Below are positions 34,820-43,847 of a DNA stretch of 64,000 nucleotides, in pieces; the first letter of the stretch is position 1; every line of letters begins with the position of its first letter. Origin of the DNA: JBBCJR01 sp037190805 (GTDB lineage: Bacteria; Pseudomonadota; Alphaproteobacteria; Sphingomonadales; Sphingomonadaceae); contig JBBCJR010000010.1 in the NCBI GenBank assembly GCA_037190805.1, positions 69,236 through 133,235 on the forward strand, in the 5' to 3' direction. Both the position numbers and the translations under genes were made by a program. The notes beneath the pieces were generated by a model that worked only from the letters and a program-made list of their open reading frames with translations, was not told the DNA's origin and ran no database searches.

Positions 34820-36676
34820 ATGGCTGATCCGGCCAACCCGATCGAGGCGCTGCGCCAGGCCCTGGCCGGCGCGGCGCGCGCCATCGCGGGCGAGCCCGAA
34901 CTGGAGCTGGGCTTCACCGCCGATGCGCCGGGGCAGACTGGCGCCCAGCTGAAGGTACCGATGCCGGGCCGGTCGTTGCCGGCCGACCAGATCGCCGAGG
35001 CGCGCGGTTGGGCGGATGCGTTCGCCCTGCGCCTGGCCCATCACGACGCGGCCGTCCATGGCCGCGCCCGGCCGGCAGAGGCGGTCGCCGGGGCGGTGTT
35101 CGACGCCTTGGAGCAAGTGCGCGTCGAGGCGATTGGCGCGCGCGGTTTCGACGGCATGAGCGCCAATCTCGCGGCGCGGACCGAAGCGCTGGTCCGCACC
35201 GATCCCATCACCCGCGCCCGCAACGCCTCTGAAGTACCGATGGCGACGGCGCTGGCGTTGCTGCTGCGCGAACGGATGACCGGGCAGGCGGCGCCTGCGG
35301 CGGCGGCGGGGGGGCTTGCGCTGATCGCGGACCACATCGTCGACAAGGCCGGCGACGACCTCGACATATTGGTGGGACTGGCCGACGATCAGGCGCGTTT
35401 TGCCGCCGCATCGACGCGGCTGCTGGAGGAATTGGCGCTCCTCGACCGCGCCGAGCCCGACGAGAATCAGCCGTCAGAGGACGAGAATGAGGAAGACGAC
35501 GGCGACGAAGGCGAGGATGGCGAGGGCGGTGCCGAGGACGGCGAGGGCGAGCAGGAGGTGGAAACCCGCGCCGAGGTGACCGATGAGGCCGCCGACGACG
35601 GCGAATCCCGCGAGGTTGAGATGGAGGCGGATGGCGACACCGACTCCGACCTTGGCGACGAGGGCGATGAGGGCATGATCCCGGTCCGCCCCAACAGGCA
35701 ATGGACCGATCTGCCGGCCGGCTTCGATTATCGAGCCTATACGACTGCCTTCGACGAGGTGGTGACGGCGACCGAACTGTGCGACGACGAGGAACGGGTC
35801 CGCCTGCGCGCCTATCTCGATCAGCAGCTGGTTCATCTTCAGGGCGCGGTGTCGAAACTGGCCAACCGGCTGCAGCGTCGACTCATGGCACAGCAGAGCC
35901 GCAGCTGGGATTTCGATCAGGAAGAAGGGCTGCTGGACAGCGCCCGTCTGACCCGCATCGTCGTCGATCCCGCCCATGCCCTGTCCTACAAGGTCGAGCG
36001 CGATACCGAGTTCCGAGACACGGTGGTGACGCTGCTGATCGACAATTCCGGTTCCATGCGCGGGCGGCCGATATCGATTGCCGCGATCTCGGTGGATATC
36101 CTCGCCCGGACGCTGGAGCGCTGCGGGGTCAAGGTGGAGATACTGGGTTTCACCACCCGGGCGTGGAAAGGCGGCCAGTCGCGCGAGAAATGGCTTGCCG
36201 ACGGCCGGCCGCAGGCGCCGGGGCGGCTCAACGACCTCAGGCACATCATTTACAAGCAGGCTGACGAGCCGTGGCGGCGCGCGCGCAAAAATCTGGGCCT
36301 GATGATGCGCGAGGGGCTGCTCAAGGAGAATATCGACGGCGAGGCGCTGCTCTGGGCGCATGGCCGTCTGGTCGCACGGCCTGAGGACCGGCGGCTGCTG
36401 ATGGTCATTTCCGATGGTGCGCCGGTCGACGATTCGACGCTTTCGGTCAACAATGGCGCCTATCTGGAACGGCATCTCAGGCAGGTGATCGGCTGGATCC
36501 AGACCCGCTCGCCGGTCGAGTTGATGGCGATCGGCATCGGTCATGACGTCACCCGCTACTATGAGCGGGCGGTGACGATCATGGATGCCGAGCAGCTGGG
36601 CGGCACCATGGTCGAGCAGCTCGCCGCCCTGTTCGAGGAGGACGGCAAGCCTGGCCGTCGCCGGCGCGCGGCGTGA
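34820..36676 (+). CDS. cobT: CobT-like VWA-domain protein (cobaltochelatase subunit family)
   Basis: 618 residues. The N-terminal helical part contacts CobS; a strongly acidic low-complexity stretch (about 212-290, many Glu/Asp) follows. The C-terminal von Willebrand A domain holds the MIDAS motif DNSGSMRG (about 407-414), an invariant Thr/Asp region and a loop SDGAPVDDSTLS. The partner AAA+ protein CobS lies 15 bases upstream. It overlaps glpK by 4 bases. The set looks like a MoxR-VWA type chaperone pair. Confidence 0.93.
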   Translation: MADPANPIEALRQALAGAARAIAGEPELELGFTADAPGQTGAQLKVPMPGRSLPADQIAEARGWADAFALRLAHHDAAVHGRARPAEAVAGAVFDALEQVRVEAIGARGFDGMSANLAARTEALVRTDPITRARNASEVPMATALALLLRERMTGQAAPAAAAGGLALIADHIVDKAGDDLDILVGLADDQARFAAASTRLLEELALLDRAEPDENQPSEDENEEDDGDEGEDGEGGAEDGEGEQEVETRAEVTDEAADDGESREVEMEADGDTDSDLGDEGDEGMIPVRPNRQWTDLPAGFDYRAYTTAFDEVVTATELCDDEERVRLRAYLDQQLVHLQGAVSKLANRLQRRLMAQQSRSWDFDQEEGLLDSARLTRIVVDPAHALSYKVERDTEFRDTVVTLLIDNSGSMRGRPISIAAISVDILARTLERCGVKVEILGFTTRAWKGGQSREKWLADGRPQAPGRLNDLRHIIYKQADEPWRRARKNLGLMMREGLLKENIDGEALLWAHGRLVARPEDRRLLMVISDGAPVDDSTLSVNNGAYLERHLRQVIGWIQTRSPVELMAIGIGHDVTRYYERAVTIMDAEQLGGTMVEQLAALFEEDGKPGRRRRAA

Positions 36677-38154
36677 GCCGGGCCCTCGTCGCCGCGATCG
36701 ACCAAGGCACGACATCGTCGCGCTGCATCCTGTTCGACGACGGTGGCCGCGTAGTGGCGTTGGATCAGCGCGAGCATCGGCAGATCCTGCCCCGGCCCGG
36801 ATGGGTGGAACATGATGCGACCGAGATCTGGGCCAATGTCGCGGCCTGCGTCGCGGGCGCACTGGCCCGTGCCGGCGCGGGACCAGGCGATGTCGCGGCG
36901 ATCGGCATCACCAATCAGCGCGAGACCTGCCTGATCTGGGACCGGGCAACGGGGCGGCCGATCCACAACGCCATCGTCTGGCAGGATGTGCGCACCGAGG
37001 AGGCTGTGGCGCGGCTGGCGGAGGACGGGGGGCGCGACCGCTTTCGCGCCGCGACCGGCCTGCCGCTGGCCAGTTATTTCTCGGCCGCGAAGCTCGGCTG
37101 GCTGCTTGACCATGTCGACGGTGCGCGCGAGGCGGGGCGGGCCGGGCGGCTGGCGGCGGGAACGATCGACGCCTGGCTGATCTGGAAGCTGACCGGCCGC
37201 CACGCCACCGAAGTGTCGAACGCCAGCCGTACCCAGCTGATGAATCTGACGACGCTGGACTGGGATGATGCGCTGCTTGACGCGTTCGACGTGCCGCGGG
37301 CGATCCTGCCCGAGATCGTTCCGTCCTCCGCGATCTACGGCATGGCTCGCGAACTGCTGCCCGGCGTGCCGGTGGCGGGGGCGTTGGGCGATCAGCAGGC
37401 CGCGCTGGTCGGGCAGGCTTGTTTGATGCCCGGGGACGCCAAATGCACTTATGGCACGGGCAACTTCCTGCTCGCCAATACCGGCGGCGCGGCGGTGGCG
37501 AGCGGTCATGGCCTGCTGACGACCGTGGCTTATCGGCTGGGAGACACCGCGCCCGTCTTTGCCCTTGAAGGCTCGATCGCCATCACTGGATCGCTGATCC
37601 AGTGGCTGCGCGACCAGCTCGGCCTGATCCGCACCGCCCCGGAAAGTGAGGCGCTGGCGGCGAGTGTCGAGGATAATGGCGGCGTAGCGATCGTGCCGGC
37701 ATTTTCCGGGCTGTTCGCACCGCGCTGGCGGCCCGACGCCCGGGGTGCCATTTTGGGCCTCACGCGCCACAGCGATCGCCGCCATATCGCCCGCGCCGCG
37801 CTGGAAGCCGTGGCGTGGCAGACGGCGGAGGTGGTCGATGCGATGGCCGCCGACCTCGGCCGGCCGGTTGAACGGCTGCGCGCCGATGGGGGCATGACCG
37901 CCAACGCGCTGCTGATGCAGATTCAGGCCGACGTTCTGGGGCGTCCCGTCGTGCGGGCCGGGACTGCCGAATCGACCGCCCTGGGCGCGGCGTTCGTTGC
38001 CGGCCTGGCCATCGGCGTCTGGGACAGGCCCGAGGCGATTGGCGCGCTTCTCTCGGGCGGCACCGAATGGATGCCTCGAACCGACGACGATTGGCGTGCT
38101 GCGGGCCGGACGCAATGGAACAAGGCCGTCGCGCGCAGCCTCGACTGGGTGTGA
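36673..38154 (+). CDS. glpK: Glycerol kinase
   Basis: 493 residues, starting at GTG inside the cobT stop. FGGY kinase converting glycerol to glycerol 3-phosphate with ATP. Seen: the N-terminal phosphate-binding DQGTTSSRCILFD, GITNQRET, NAIVWQDVRT, GTIDAWLIWKLTG, GDQQAALVGQ, TYGTGNFLL, FSGLFAPRWRPDARG and GGMTANALLMQ. Length is normal. Its coupling to cobT is unusual; no glycerol facilitator or glpD is nearby. Ends in a strong bidirectional hairpin before mscL. Confidence 0.96.
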   Translation: MSRALVAAIDQGTTSSRCILFDDGGRVVALDQREHRQILPRPGWVEHDATEIWANVAACVAGALARAGAGPGDVAAIGITNQRETCLIWDRATGRPIHNAIVWQDVRTEEAVARLAEDGGRDRFRAATGLPLASYFSAAKLGWLLDHVDGAREAGRAGRLAAGTIDAWLIWKLTGRHATEVSNASRTQLMNLTTLDWDDALLDAFDVPRAILPEIVPSSAIYGMARELLPGVPVAGALGDQQAALVGQACLMPGDAKCTYGTGNFLLANTGGAAVASGHGLLTTVAYRLGDTAPVFALEGSIAITGSLIQWLRDQLGLIRTAPESEALAASVEDNGGVAIVPAFSGLFAPRWRPDARGAILGLTRHSDRRHIARAALEAVAWQTAEVVDAMAADLGRPVERLRADGGMTANALLMQIQADVLGRPVVRAGTAESTALGAAFVAGLAIGVWDRPEAIGALLSGGTEWMPRTDDDWRAAGRTQWNKAVARSLDWV

Positions 38155-38158
38155 TTGG

Positions 38159-38189
38159 TCCCCCAGCCGCCCGGAGAGCGGCTGGGGAC
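38159..38189. terminator. Bidirectional terminator between glpK and mscL
   Basis: CCCCAGCCGC (38161-38170) pairs perfectly with GCGGCTGGGG (38178-38187), with outer base pairs extending it, between two convergent stop codons. No clear T run in either direction. Confidence 0.65.
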
Positions 38190-38197
38190 ATCCCGGA

Positions 38198-38626
38198 TCA
38201 GGCTCGGCGTTTCAATTCATCGCGGATTTCGGTGAGCAACGTGACTTCCGCCGAGGGTACCTCGGGCGCGTCCGCCGGCTTGGCGATGATCCGGTTCGCC
38301 GTTCTGACCAGCATGAAGATGATGAAGGCGAGGATCACGAAATTGACGATGACGGTGATGAACGCGCCATAGCCGAGGATCGGCACGCCCGCCGCCTTCA
38401 GCGCGGCATAGTCGGTCAGCGAGCCGGCATAGTCGGCTGGCACCGGGCCGAGGCGGATGAAGTGGCTGGTGAAATCCAGGCCGCCGAAGATGACGCCGAT
38501 GATCGGCATGATCACGTCTTCCGTCAGCGAGGTGGTGATGGCGCCGAAAGCGCCGCCGATGATCACCGCTACGGCCAGGTCGAGGACATTGCCCCGACTG
38601 ATGAAGGCCTTGAACTCGTTCAGCAT
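38198..38626 (-). CDS. mscL: Large-conductance mechanosensitive channel
   Basis: 142 residues of a pentameric inner-membrane channel that opens under membrane tension to release solutes after osmotic downshock. MscL marks: EFKAFISRGNVLDLAVAVIIGGAFG, VIMPIIG (TM1), TVIVNFVILAFIIFMLVRT (TM2) and a C-terminal basic helix. Length fits the family. Single gene, divergent from lemA. Confidence 0.96.
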   Translation of the reverse strand: MLNEFKAFISRGNVLDLAVAVIIGGAFGAITTSLTEDVIMPIIGVIFGGLDFTSHFIRLGPVPADYAGSLTDYAALKAAGVPILGYGAFITVIVNFVILAFIIFMLVRTANRIIAKPADAPEVPSAEVTLLTEIRDELKRRA

Positions 38627-38757
38627 CCGATATCCCCTGTGCAGCCGATGGCGCCATGAAGTCCAGAACGGGGATGTTTTGCAAGTCCCGATTGGCGGTG
38701 AGATTGCGGAGATGCCGGTGCGGCCCTAGATTGGTGCTTCCAATCGAGGAGGTGCCA

Positions 38758-39351
38758 ATGCGCGGCCGTTCCGTGTTTCTTCGCCTGATTGTTCCGGCCG
38801 TGGCGCTGTCGCTGGCCGGATGCGGGGTCAACAGCATCCCGACCGCGGAGGAAGCCGCCAAGGCCCAGTGGGGCAATGTCCAGAACCAGTATCAGCGCCG
38901 GGCCGACCTGGTTCCCAATCTGGTCGCGACCGTGCAGGGCTTTGCCGAGCAGGAGCGCGCCGTGCTGACGGAGGTGACGAACGCCCGAGCCCGGGCCACC
39001 GGCATCAACCTCAGCGCCGAGGATCTGGCCGACCCCGCCAAGGTCCAGCAATTCGAGGCGGCGCAGGGCGCGCTGTCGCAATCGCTGGGCCGGCTGCTGA
39101 TGGTCGCCGAGAATTATCCGCAGCTGCGTTCGAGCGAGAATTTCCTCGCCCTCCAGAGTCAGCTGGAAGGGACAGAGAACCGGATCGCCAACGAACGCCG
39201 CATCTATAACGAGCGGGTACAGGCCTATAACACTGAGATTCGCACCTTCCCGGCGATCGTGGCCGCCAAGGTGGTTTATGGCTCCAAACCGATGACGCCC
39301 TTCCAGGCCACGACGGCGGGGGCGGAAACCGCGCCCACGGTCCAGTTCTGA
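38758..39351 (+). CDS. LemA-family lipoprotein
   Basis: 197 residues from ATG 38758, preceded by AGGAGG; a longer reading has no support. Lipoprotein signal with SLAGC at Cys22, then the LemA helical bundle: VQNQYQRRADLVPNLVATVQGFA, ERAVLTEVTNARARA, YPQLRSSENFLALQSQLEGTENRIANERR as landmarks, and a C-terminal PTVQF. LemA proteins are envelope-anchored, of unclear function, and usually accompany TPM-domain genes, as here. Confidence 0.93.
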   Translation: MRGRSVFLRLIVPAVALSLAGCGVNSIPTAEEAAKAQWGNVQNQYQRRADLVPNLVATVQGFAEQERAVLTEVTNARARATGINLSAEDLADPAKVQQFEAAQGALSQSLGRLLMVAENYPQLRSSENFLALQSQLEGTENRIANERRIYNERVQAYNTEIRTFPAIVAAKVVYGSKPMTPFQATTAGAETAPTVQF

Positions 39352-39374
39352 CCGGCCGCGCGCCGGCCTGAGCG

Positions 39375-40142
39375 ATGCTGCGCCTGATCTTCCTGCTTGC
39401 GGCGCTGATCGCCGCACCGTTGGCGGCGGCGCCGAACTTCCCGCCGCTGACTGGCCGGGTGGTCGATAGCGCCCATGTTCTCGCCCCCGACCGCGCCGCA
39501 GCGCTGGCAGCCAAGCTCGAGGCATTGGAAGCGTCGAGCGGGCGGCAGCTGGTCGTGGCGACGGTGCCCGACCTGGAGGGGCTGGATATCCAAGATTACG
39601 GCGTCCAGCTCGGCAATGCATGGGCGATCGGAGACAGGGAGCGCGACGATGGCGCCATCCTGTTGGTCGCGCCCAACGAGCGCAAGGTCGGTATCCAGGT
39701 GGGCTATGGCCTGGAATCGGTGCTGACCGATGCGCTGTCCGGGGTCATCATCCGCCGCGCCATCCTGCCCGCCTTCCGCGCCGGCGACTTGCCCGGCGGG
39801 ATCGAAGCCGGGGCCGACGCCATCGTCGAACAGCTCAGCCTGCCGCCGGAGGAGGCGCAGGCGCGCCTTGCCGCCGCTGCCGCCGATCAGCGTGAGCGGC
39901 GTTCGGCCGTATCACCGGAGGCGATCTTCTGGGGCTTCATCCTGCTGACCGTCATCGTGCCGATGTTCCTCAACCGGATCACTGGCCGGCGTCATCGCGG
40001 CGGGCGCGCGCCGGTCGTGATCTGGGGTCCCGGCCTTGGCGGCGGCGGTTGGGGCGGCGGCAGCAGCGGCGGCTTTGGTGGTGGCGGCTTTTCGGGCGGC
40101 GGTGGATCATTCGGCGGCGGCGGTGCGTCGGGGGGATGGTGA
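39375..40142 (+). CDS. TPM-domain protein with Gly-rich tail (YgcG-like)
   Basis: 255 residues. Signal peptide (LIFLLAALIAAPLAAA), then the TPM/Psb32 domain (about 25-150, with VVDSAHVLAPDRAAALAAKLEALE, QLVVATVPDL and LVAPNERKVGIQVGYGLE), a transmembrane helix (about 175-195) and a glycine/serine repeat tail (GGGSSGGFGGGGFSGGGGS). Such proteins sit in the inner membrane with the TPM domain in the periplasm and the tail in the cytoplasm. It overlaps the second TPM gene by one base and follows lemA by 23 bases. Confidence 0.93.
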   Translation: MLRLIFLLAALIAAPLAAAPNFPPLTGRVVDSAHVLAPDRAAALAAKLEALEASSGRQLVVATVPDLEGLDIQDYGVQLGNAWAIGDRERDDGAILLVAPNERKVGIQVGYGLESVLTDALSGVIIRRAILPAFRAGDLPGGIEAGADAIVEQLSLPPEEAQARLAAAAADQRERRSAVSPEAIFWGFILLTVIVPMFLNRITGRRHRGGRAPVVIWGPGLGGGGWGGGSSGGFGGGGFSGGGGSFGGGGASGGW

Positions 40143-40816
40143 TGACGCTGGACGATCAGGACCACGCCCGGGTCACGGTGGCGATCGCCGAGGCGGAGCG
40201 GACGACGTCGGGCGAGATCCTGGTGGTCGCGGCGGCTCGCTCGGACCCCTATCATGATGCCGTGCTCCACTGGGCGCTGCTGGCCGCCTTCATGGTGCCT
40301 GTTATCGGCGCTGTGCTGCCGCCGGCCATGCTGGAGGCGGCGACGATGCCGCTGCTCGGCTGGCATGGCGAGGATCATGGCCCGCGCCTTATCCTGCTGT
40401 TCGCCATTCAGGTGGTGGTGTTCCTGGCCGTTCGCTATCTCGTCGGGCTGACGCCGCTACGCTATCGGCTGGTCCCTGCGGCGACGCGGGCCCGGCGGGT
40501 GCGGCGGCGGGCACTCGCCGCCTTCCGGATCGGGGCGGAGGCGCGGACCCGGGGGCGCACCGGCGTTCTCATCTATCTGTCCTTCGCAGAGCATCGTGCC
40601 GAGATCGTCGCCGACGCTGCCATCCATCCGCTGGTTCCGGCCGAGGCGTGGGGCGAGGTGATGGCGGAATTGGTCGATGCGGTTCGGGACGAGCGGCCGG
40701 GCGACGGGCTGGTCGTCGCAGTACAGCGTGTCGGTGCGCTGATTACCCCCCATTTCCCGCCCGGCGCGGCGGACGCCAACGAAATGCCCGACCGGCTGAT
40801 CGAGGTGCATGAATGA
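40142..40816 (+). CDS. TPM-domain integral membrane protein
   Basis: 224 residues from ATG 40142, six bases after GGGGG; ATG 40136 is an alternative. TPM-like N-terminus (VTVAIAEAERTTSGEILVVAAA), two transmembrane segments (about 42-65 and 85-105) and a second TPM-like half (TRGRTGVLIYLSFAEHRAEIVADAAIHPLV). It forms a LemA-TPM-TPM trio with the two preceding genes, probably one membrane complex of unknown task. Close to the NUDIX gene downstream. Confidence 0.88.
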   Translation: MTLDDQDHARVTVAIAEAERTTSGEILVVAAARSDPYHDAVLHWALLAAFMVPVIGAVLPPAMLEAATMPLLGWHGEDHGPRLILLFAIQVVVFLAVRYLVGLTPLRYRLVPAATRARRVRRRALAAFRIGAEARTRGRTGVLIYLSFAEHRAEIVADAAIHPLVPAEAWGEVMAELVDAVRDERPGDGLVVAVQRVGALITPHFPPGAADANEMPDRLIEVHE

Positions 40817-40828
40817 GTGAAGGTTGCA

Positions 40829-41332
40829 ATGAGTGAGGTCTGGTCAGGGCGGTTCATCGCCGCCCATGTCGAGGGGACATGGGAATATGTCACCCGGACG
40901 CGCGGTATCGGCGCGGCCGTGATCCTGGCGGTGGACGAGACGCGCCATGTCCTGCTGGTCGAGCAGTATCGCGTGCCGCTCCACGCCTGGTGTCTCGAAC
41001 TGCCGGCGGGCTTGGTCGGCGACGGGGTGGCGGGCGAGCCGCCAGAGGCGTCGGCTGCCCGCGAACTGGAGGAAGAGACGGGCTGGCGCGCGGGGCGGTT
41101 GGAATCGCTCGGCCGGTTCGCCTCCTCTCCCGGCATGGTCGGCGAAACCTTCGAGTTGTTCCGCGCCCATGACCTGACGCAAGTGGGCAAAGGGGGCGGC
41201 GTTGATGGCGAGAATATCGTCGTCCATCGTATCGCGCTCGACGATCTGCCGGCCTTCGTTGCCGCCAAGCGCGCGGACGGATGTCAGATCGATGTCAAGC
41301 TGATGGCCCTGTTGCTGGCACCGGCTCTATAG
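40829..41332 (+). CDS. NUDIX hydrolase (ADP-ribose/NDP-sugar pyrophosphatase type)
   Basis: 167 residues from ATG 40829; a GTG 12 bases upstream is less likely. The full NUDIX box is present (G-x5-E-x7-REL-x-EE-x-GW; around residues 68-90) with an N-terminal part (VTRTRGIGAAVILAVDE) and a catalytic loop (GMVGETFELFRA) similar to ADP-ribose pyrophosphatases. It hydrolyses nucleoside diphosphate derivatives using magnesium. Twelve bases after the TPM gene, so probably co-transcribed. Confidence 0.9.
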   Translation: MSEVWSGRFIAAHVEGTWEYVTRTRGIGAAVILAVDETRHVLLVEQYRVPLHAWCLELPAGLVGDGVAGEPPEASAARELEEETGWRAGRLESLGRFASSPGMVGETFELFRAHDLTQVGKGGGVDGENIVVHRIALDDLPAFVAAKRADGCQIDVKLMALLLAPAL

Positions 41333-41496
41333 CCGGATGGATCATGCCGCCCGGGGCTGCCGGCATGCATTGCGCCTGGCAAAAATCCGGGCTGAATGTC
41401 GGCTTGGATGACGGGGCGTACAAAGCTCGCCGATCCATCCCTGGGTTCAGCGTAAAAGCACTGTGATCGCGCACCGAAAGCTTCTACCCGGCGGCG

Positions 41497-42396
41497 ATGA
41501 CCAGCGCGCGCTCCGTCGTTTCCGGCCGCCTTGCCTTTCCCGCCATGCTGGTCGGGTCGGCCAGCCTGGCCTTCGGGCCGTGGATGGTGCGGATCGCCGA
41601 TGTCGGGCCGGTCGCGTCCGGCTTCTGGCGGCTGGCGCTGGCGACGCCCGTCCTGTTCCTGCTGGTCCGTTTGCGCGGCGAACCGCTGCGCGTTTCCAGC
41701 CGTCTGCTCTGGCCACTGGTGGCGGCAGGCATATTCTTCGCCGCCGATCTTGCCGCCTGGCATCTGGGTATCGTCCGGACGACGCTGGCCAATGCCGTGC
41801 TGTTCGGCAACAGCGCCAGCATCGCCTTTGCCGCCTATGGGTTCGTCATCGCGCGCCGGCTGCCCGGCCGCATGGTGACGGTGGCGATGGTGCTGGCGAT
41901 GATTGGCATCGGGTTGCTAATCGGCCGGTCGGTCGACCTCAGTCCACGTCATCTGGCCGGCGATCTGCTGTCTCTGGCGGCGGCGGGTTTCTATACCCTG
42001 TATCTCATCGTCGTCGGACAGGCGCGGGCGGGCGGACTGAAACCGCTTCCCCTGCTGGCCTGGGCCAGCGCGGCGGGTGCGGCCGCGCTGTTGCCGGCGG
42101 CCTTGTTGATCGACGGGCGGATACTGCCGGATCTGTGGTGGCCGCTCCTCGTTCTCGCCCTGTCCAGCCAGGTCTTCGGTCAGGGACTGATCGTCTATGC
42201 GGTCGGCCATCTTCAGCCGGTGGTGGTCGGCCTTTGCCTGCTGGTGCAACCGGTGATCGCGGCCGTGATCGGTTTGACCCTGTTCGGTGAAAAGCTGGGC
42301 GCGGTCGACATGACGGGCGCCTTGCTGGTGCTCATCGGGCTGGTGCTGGTGCGCGTGCCGGACGCCAAGTCGCGCCAGACGACTCCACCGTCGTAA
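41497..42396 (+). CDS. DMT-superfamily (EamA) transporter
   Basis: 299 residues with about ten hydrophobic helices in two EamA halves: AMLVGSASLAFGPWMVRIADV, GFWRLALATPVLFLL, LGIVRTTLANAVLFGNSASI, LLIGRSVDLS, then LIVYAVGHLQPVVVGLCLLVQP and GEKLGAVDMTGALLVLIGLVLV. These carriers export amino acids, purines or metabolites; substrate unknown. A gap of 164 bases before it shows no gene. It precedes the XRE/DUF2083 regulator by 41 bases. Confidence 0.9.
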   Translation: MTSARSVVSGRLAFPAMLVGSASLAFGPWMVRIADVGPVASGFWRLALATPVLFLLVRLRGEPLRVSSRLLWPLVAAGIFFAADLAAWHLGIVRTTLANAVLFGNSASIAFAAYGFVIARRLPGRMVTVAMVLAMIGIGLLIGRSVDLSPRHLAGDLLSLAAAGFYTLYLIVVGQARAGGLKPLPLLAWASAAGAAALLPAALLIDGRILPDLWWPLLVLALSSQVFGQGLIVYAVGHLQPVVVGLCLLVQPVIAAVIGLTLFGEKLGAVDMTGALLVLIGLVLVRVPDAKSRQTTPPS

Positions 42397-42437
42397 AAAT
42401 TGGGACAGATCTTTGCCCGGTCTGTAAATAACCACAC

Positions 42438-43838
42438 ATGGCCGATCGTAAGCTGTTTGCCGGACCTCAATTGCGCCGTCTGCGTCGGGCCCGAGGCCTG
42501 ACCCAGGTCGCACTCGCCGAGAGCCTGGAGATCAGCGCCAGCTATCTCAACCTCATCGAGCGCAACCAGCGCCCCGTCACGGCGTCGATCCTGATGCGGC
42601 TGGCGGCGGTATGGGATGTCGACCTGCGCGATCTTTCCGCCGACCGGACGGAGAGCGGTGGTGCGGACGGACTACGCCGGCGGCTCGCCCATCCGCTGTT
42701 CGCCGACCTTGCCGTCGATCGGAACGAGGTCGATGAGGTGATGGCCGCCGCGCCCGGCTTCGGCGACGCCTTTGCCCGCCTGTTCGATCGCTGGGCGGCG
42801 GGCGGTGGCACGCCCGACGCTGCACCGCCAGCGCTCACGCCGATGGCACTGGTCGATGCCGCCATCGCCCGCTGGCGCGGTCATTTTCCCGATCTCGACG
42901 CCCAGGCCGAAGGGTTGGCCGATGAGCTGAGGCTGGCGACGGGCGACCTCCAGGCCGCGATCATCGAGCGGCTGCGCGTTCGTCATGGCCTTGCCGTCCG
43001 TATCCTGCCGGTCTCGGTGATGCCCGAACAGTTGCGCCGTCTGGACCTTCACGCACGCCAGCTGCATTTGTCCGAACTGCTCGAGCCGGCATCGCGCACA
43101 TTCGAGGCGGCGGTGCAGCTTGGGCTGATGGAGGCGAAGGCGGAGATAGACGCCGTGGTGGCGGGCGCCGACCTGGTCGACAGGGCGGCCGACCGGTTGC
43201 TGCGCCGTCATCTGGCGGCCTATTTCGCCGCTGCCCTGATCATGCCCTATGCCCGGTTCCATCGCGCCTGCGAGGCGCTGGGCTATGATGTCGCCCTGCT
43301 GCAGCGACGGTTCGCGACCGGGCTTGAGCAGGTCGCCCATCGGCTGACCACGTTGCAGCGGGTCGGCCTGCGCGGCCTGCCGTTCTTCATGCTCAGGATC
43401 GACCGCGCGGCGCGGGTGTCGAAGCGCTTTCCGGGCGCCTCCGACGCTCCGCTTGCCGCGGAGGGCGGTGGCTGCGCCTTGTGGGCGATCCATGCGGCGT
43501 TCGACCGCCCGGCAACACCAATCGACCAGCTGGTCGAAACCGAGGATGGGCGTCGCTGGTTCACCATCGCCGCCGCAATTCCACCGCGCGCTGTGCCAGT
43601 CGGGGCGATCCGTGCCGAGCACGTCGTCGTTCTGGGTGTCGCGGCCGAGCATGAGGCGCAGCTCGCCTATCGTCGGGGGCGAGACCGCATGGCTGATGCG
43701 GCGATGCCGATCGGGCTCGACTGTCCGCGGTGCGTCCGGCCGGCCTGCCCCCAGCGCGCGACACCTCCCGCGGGTCGTCGTCTCGACATTGACGAGCGCG
43801 CGCGCCCGGCAGCGCCGTTCCCTTTCACGGCCGACTAA
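42438..43838 (+). CDS. XRE-family regulator with DUF2083 domain (ScfR/RamB-like)
   Basis: 466 residues. An N-terminal helix-turn-helix (about 10-65: LRRLRRARGLTQVALAESLEISASYLNLIERNQRP as landmark) joins a central IrrE-like region and the C-terminal DUF2083. These regulators of short-chain fatty acyl metabolism (glyoxylate or methylcitrate genes) are typically next to aceA or prpC; neither is here. The tail carries a Cys cluster (CPRCVRPACPQR) seen in the family, possibly a metal or Fe-S site. Upstream ACAGA and TCTGT flank the promoter region and might be an operator. Confidence 0.88.
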   Translation: MADRKLFAGPQLRRLRRARGLTQVALAESLEISASYLNLIERNQRPVTASILMRLAAVWDVDLRDLSADRTESGGADGLRRRLAHPLFADLAVDRNEVDEVMAAAPGFGDAFARLFDRWAAGGGTPDAAPPALTPMALVDAAIARWRGHFPDLDAQAEGLADELRLATGDLQAAIIERLRVRHGLAVRILPVSVMPEQLRRLDLHARQLHLSELLEPASRTFEAAVQLGLMEAKAEIDAVVAGADLVDRAADRLLRRHLAAYFAAALIMPYARFHRACEALGYDVALLQRRFATGLEQVAHRLTTLQRVGLRGLPFFMLRIDRAARVSKRFPGASDAPLAAEGGGCALWAIHAAFDRPATPIDQLVETEDGRRWFTIAAAIPPRAVPVGAIRAEHVVVLGVAAEHEAQLAYRRGRDRMADAAMPIGLDCPRCVRPACPQRATPPAGRRLDIDERARPAAPFPFTAD

Positions 43839-43847
43839 GGACGGGTG

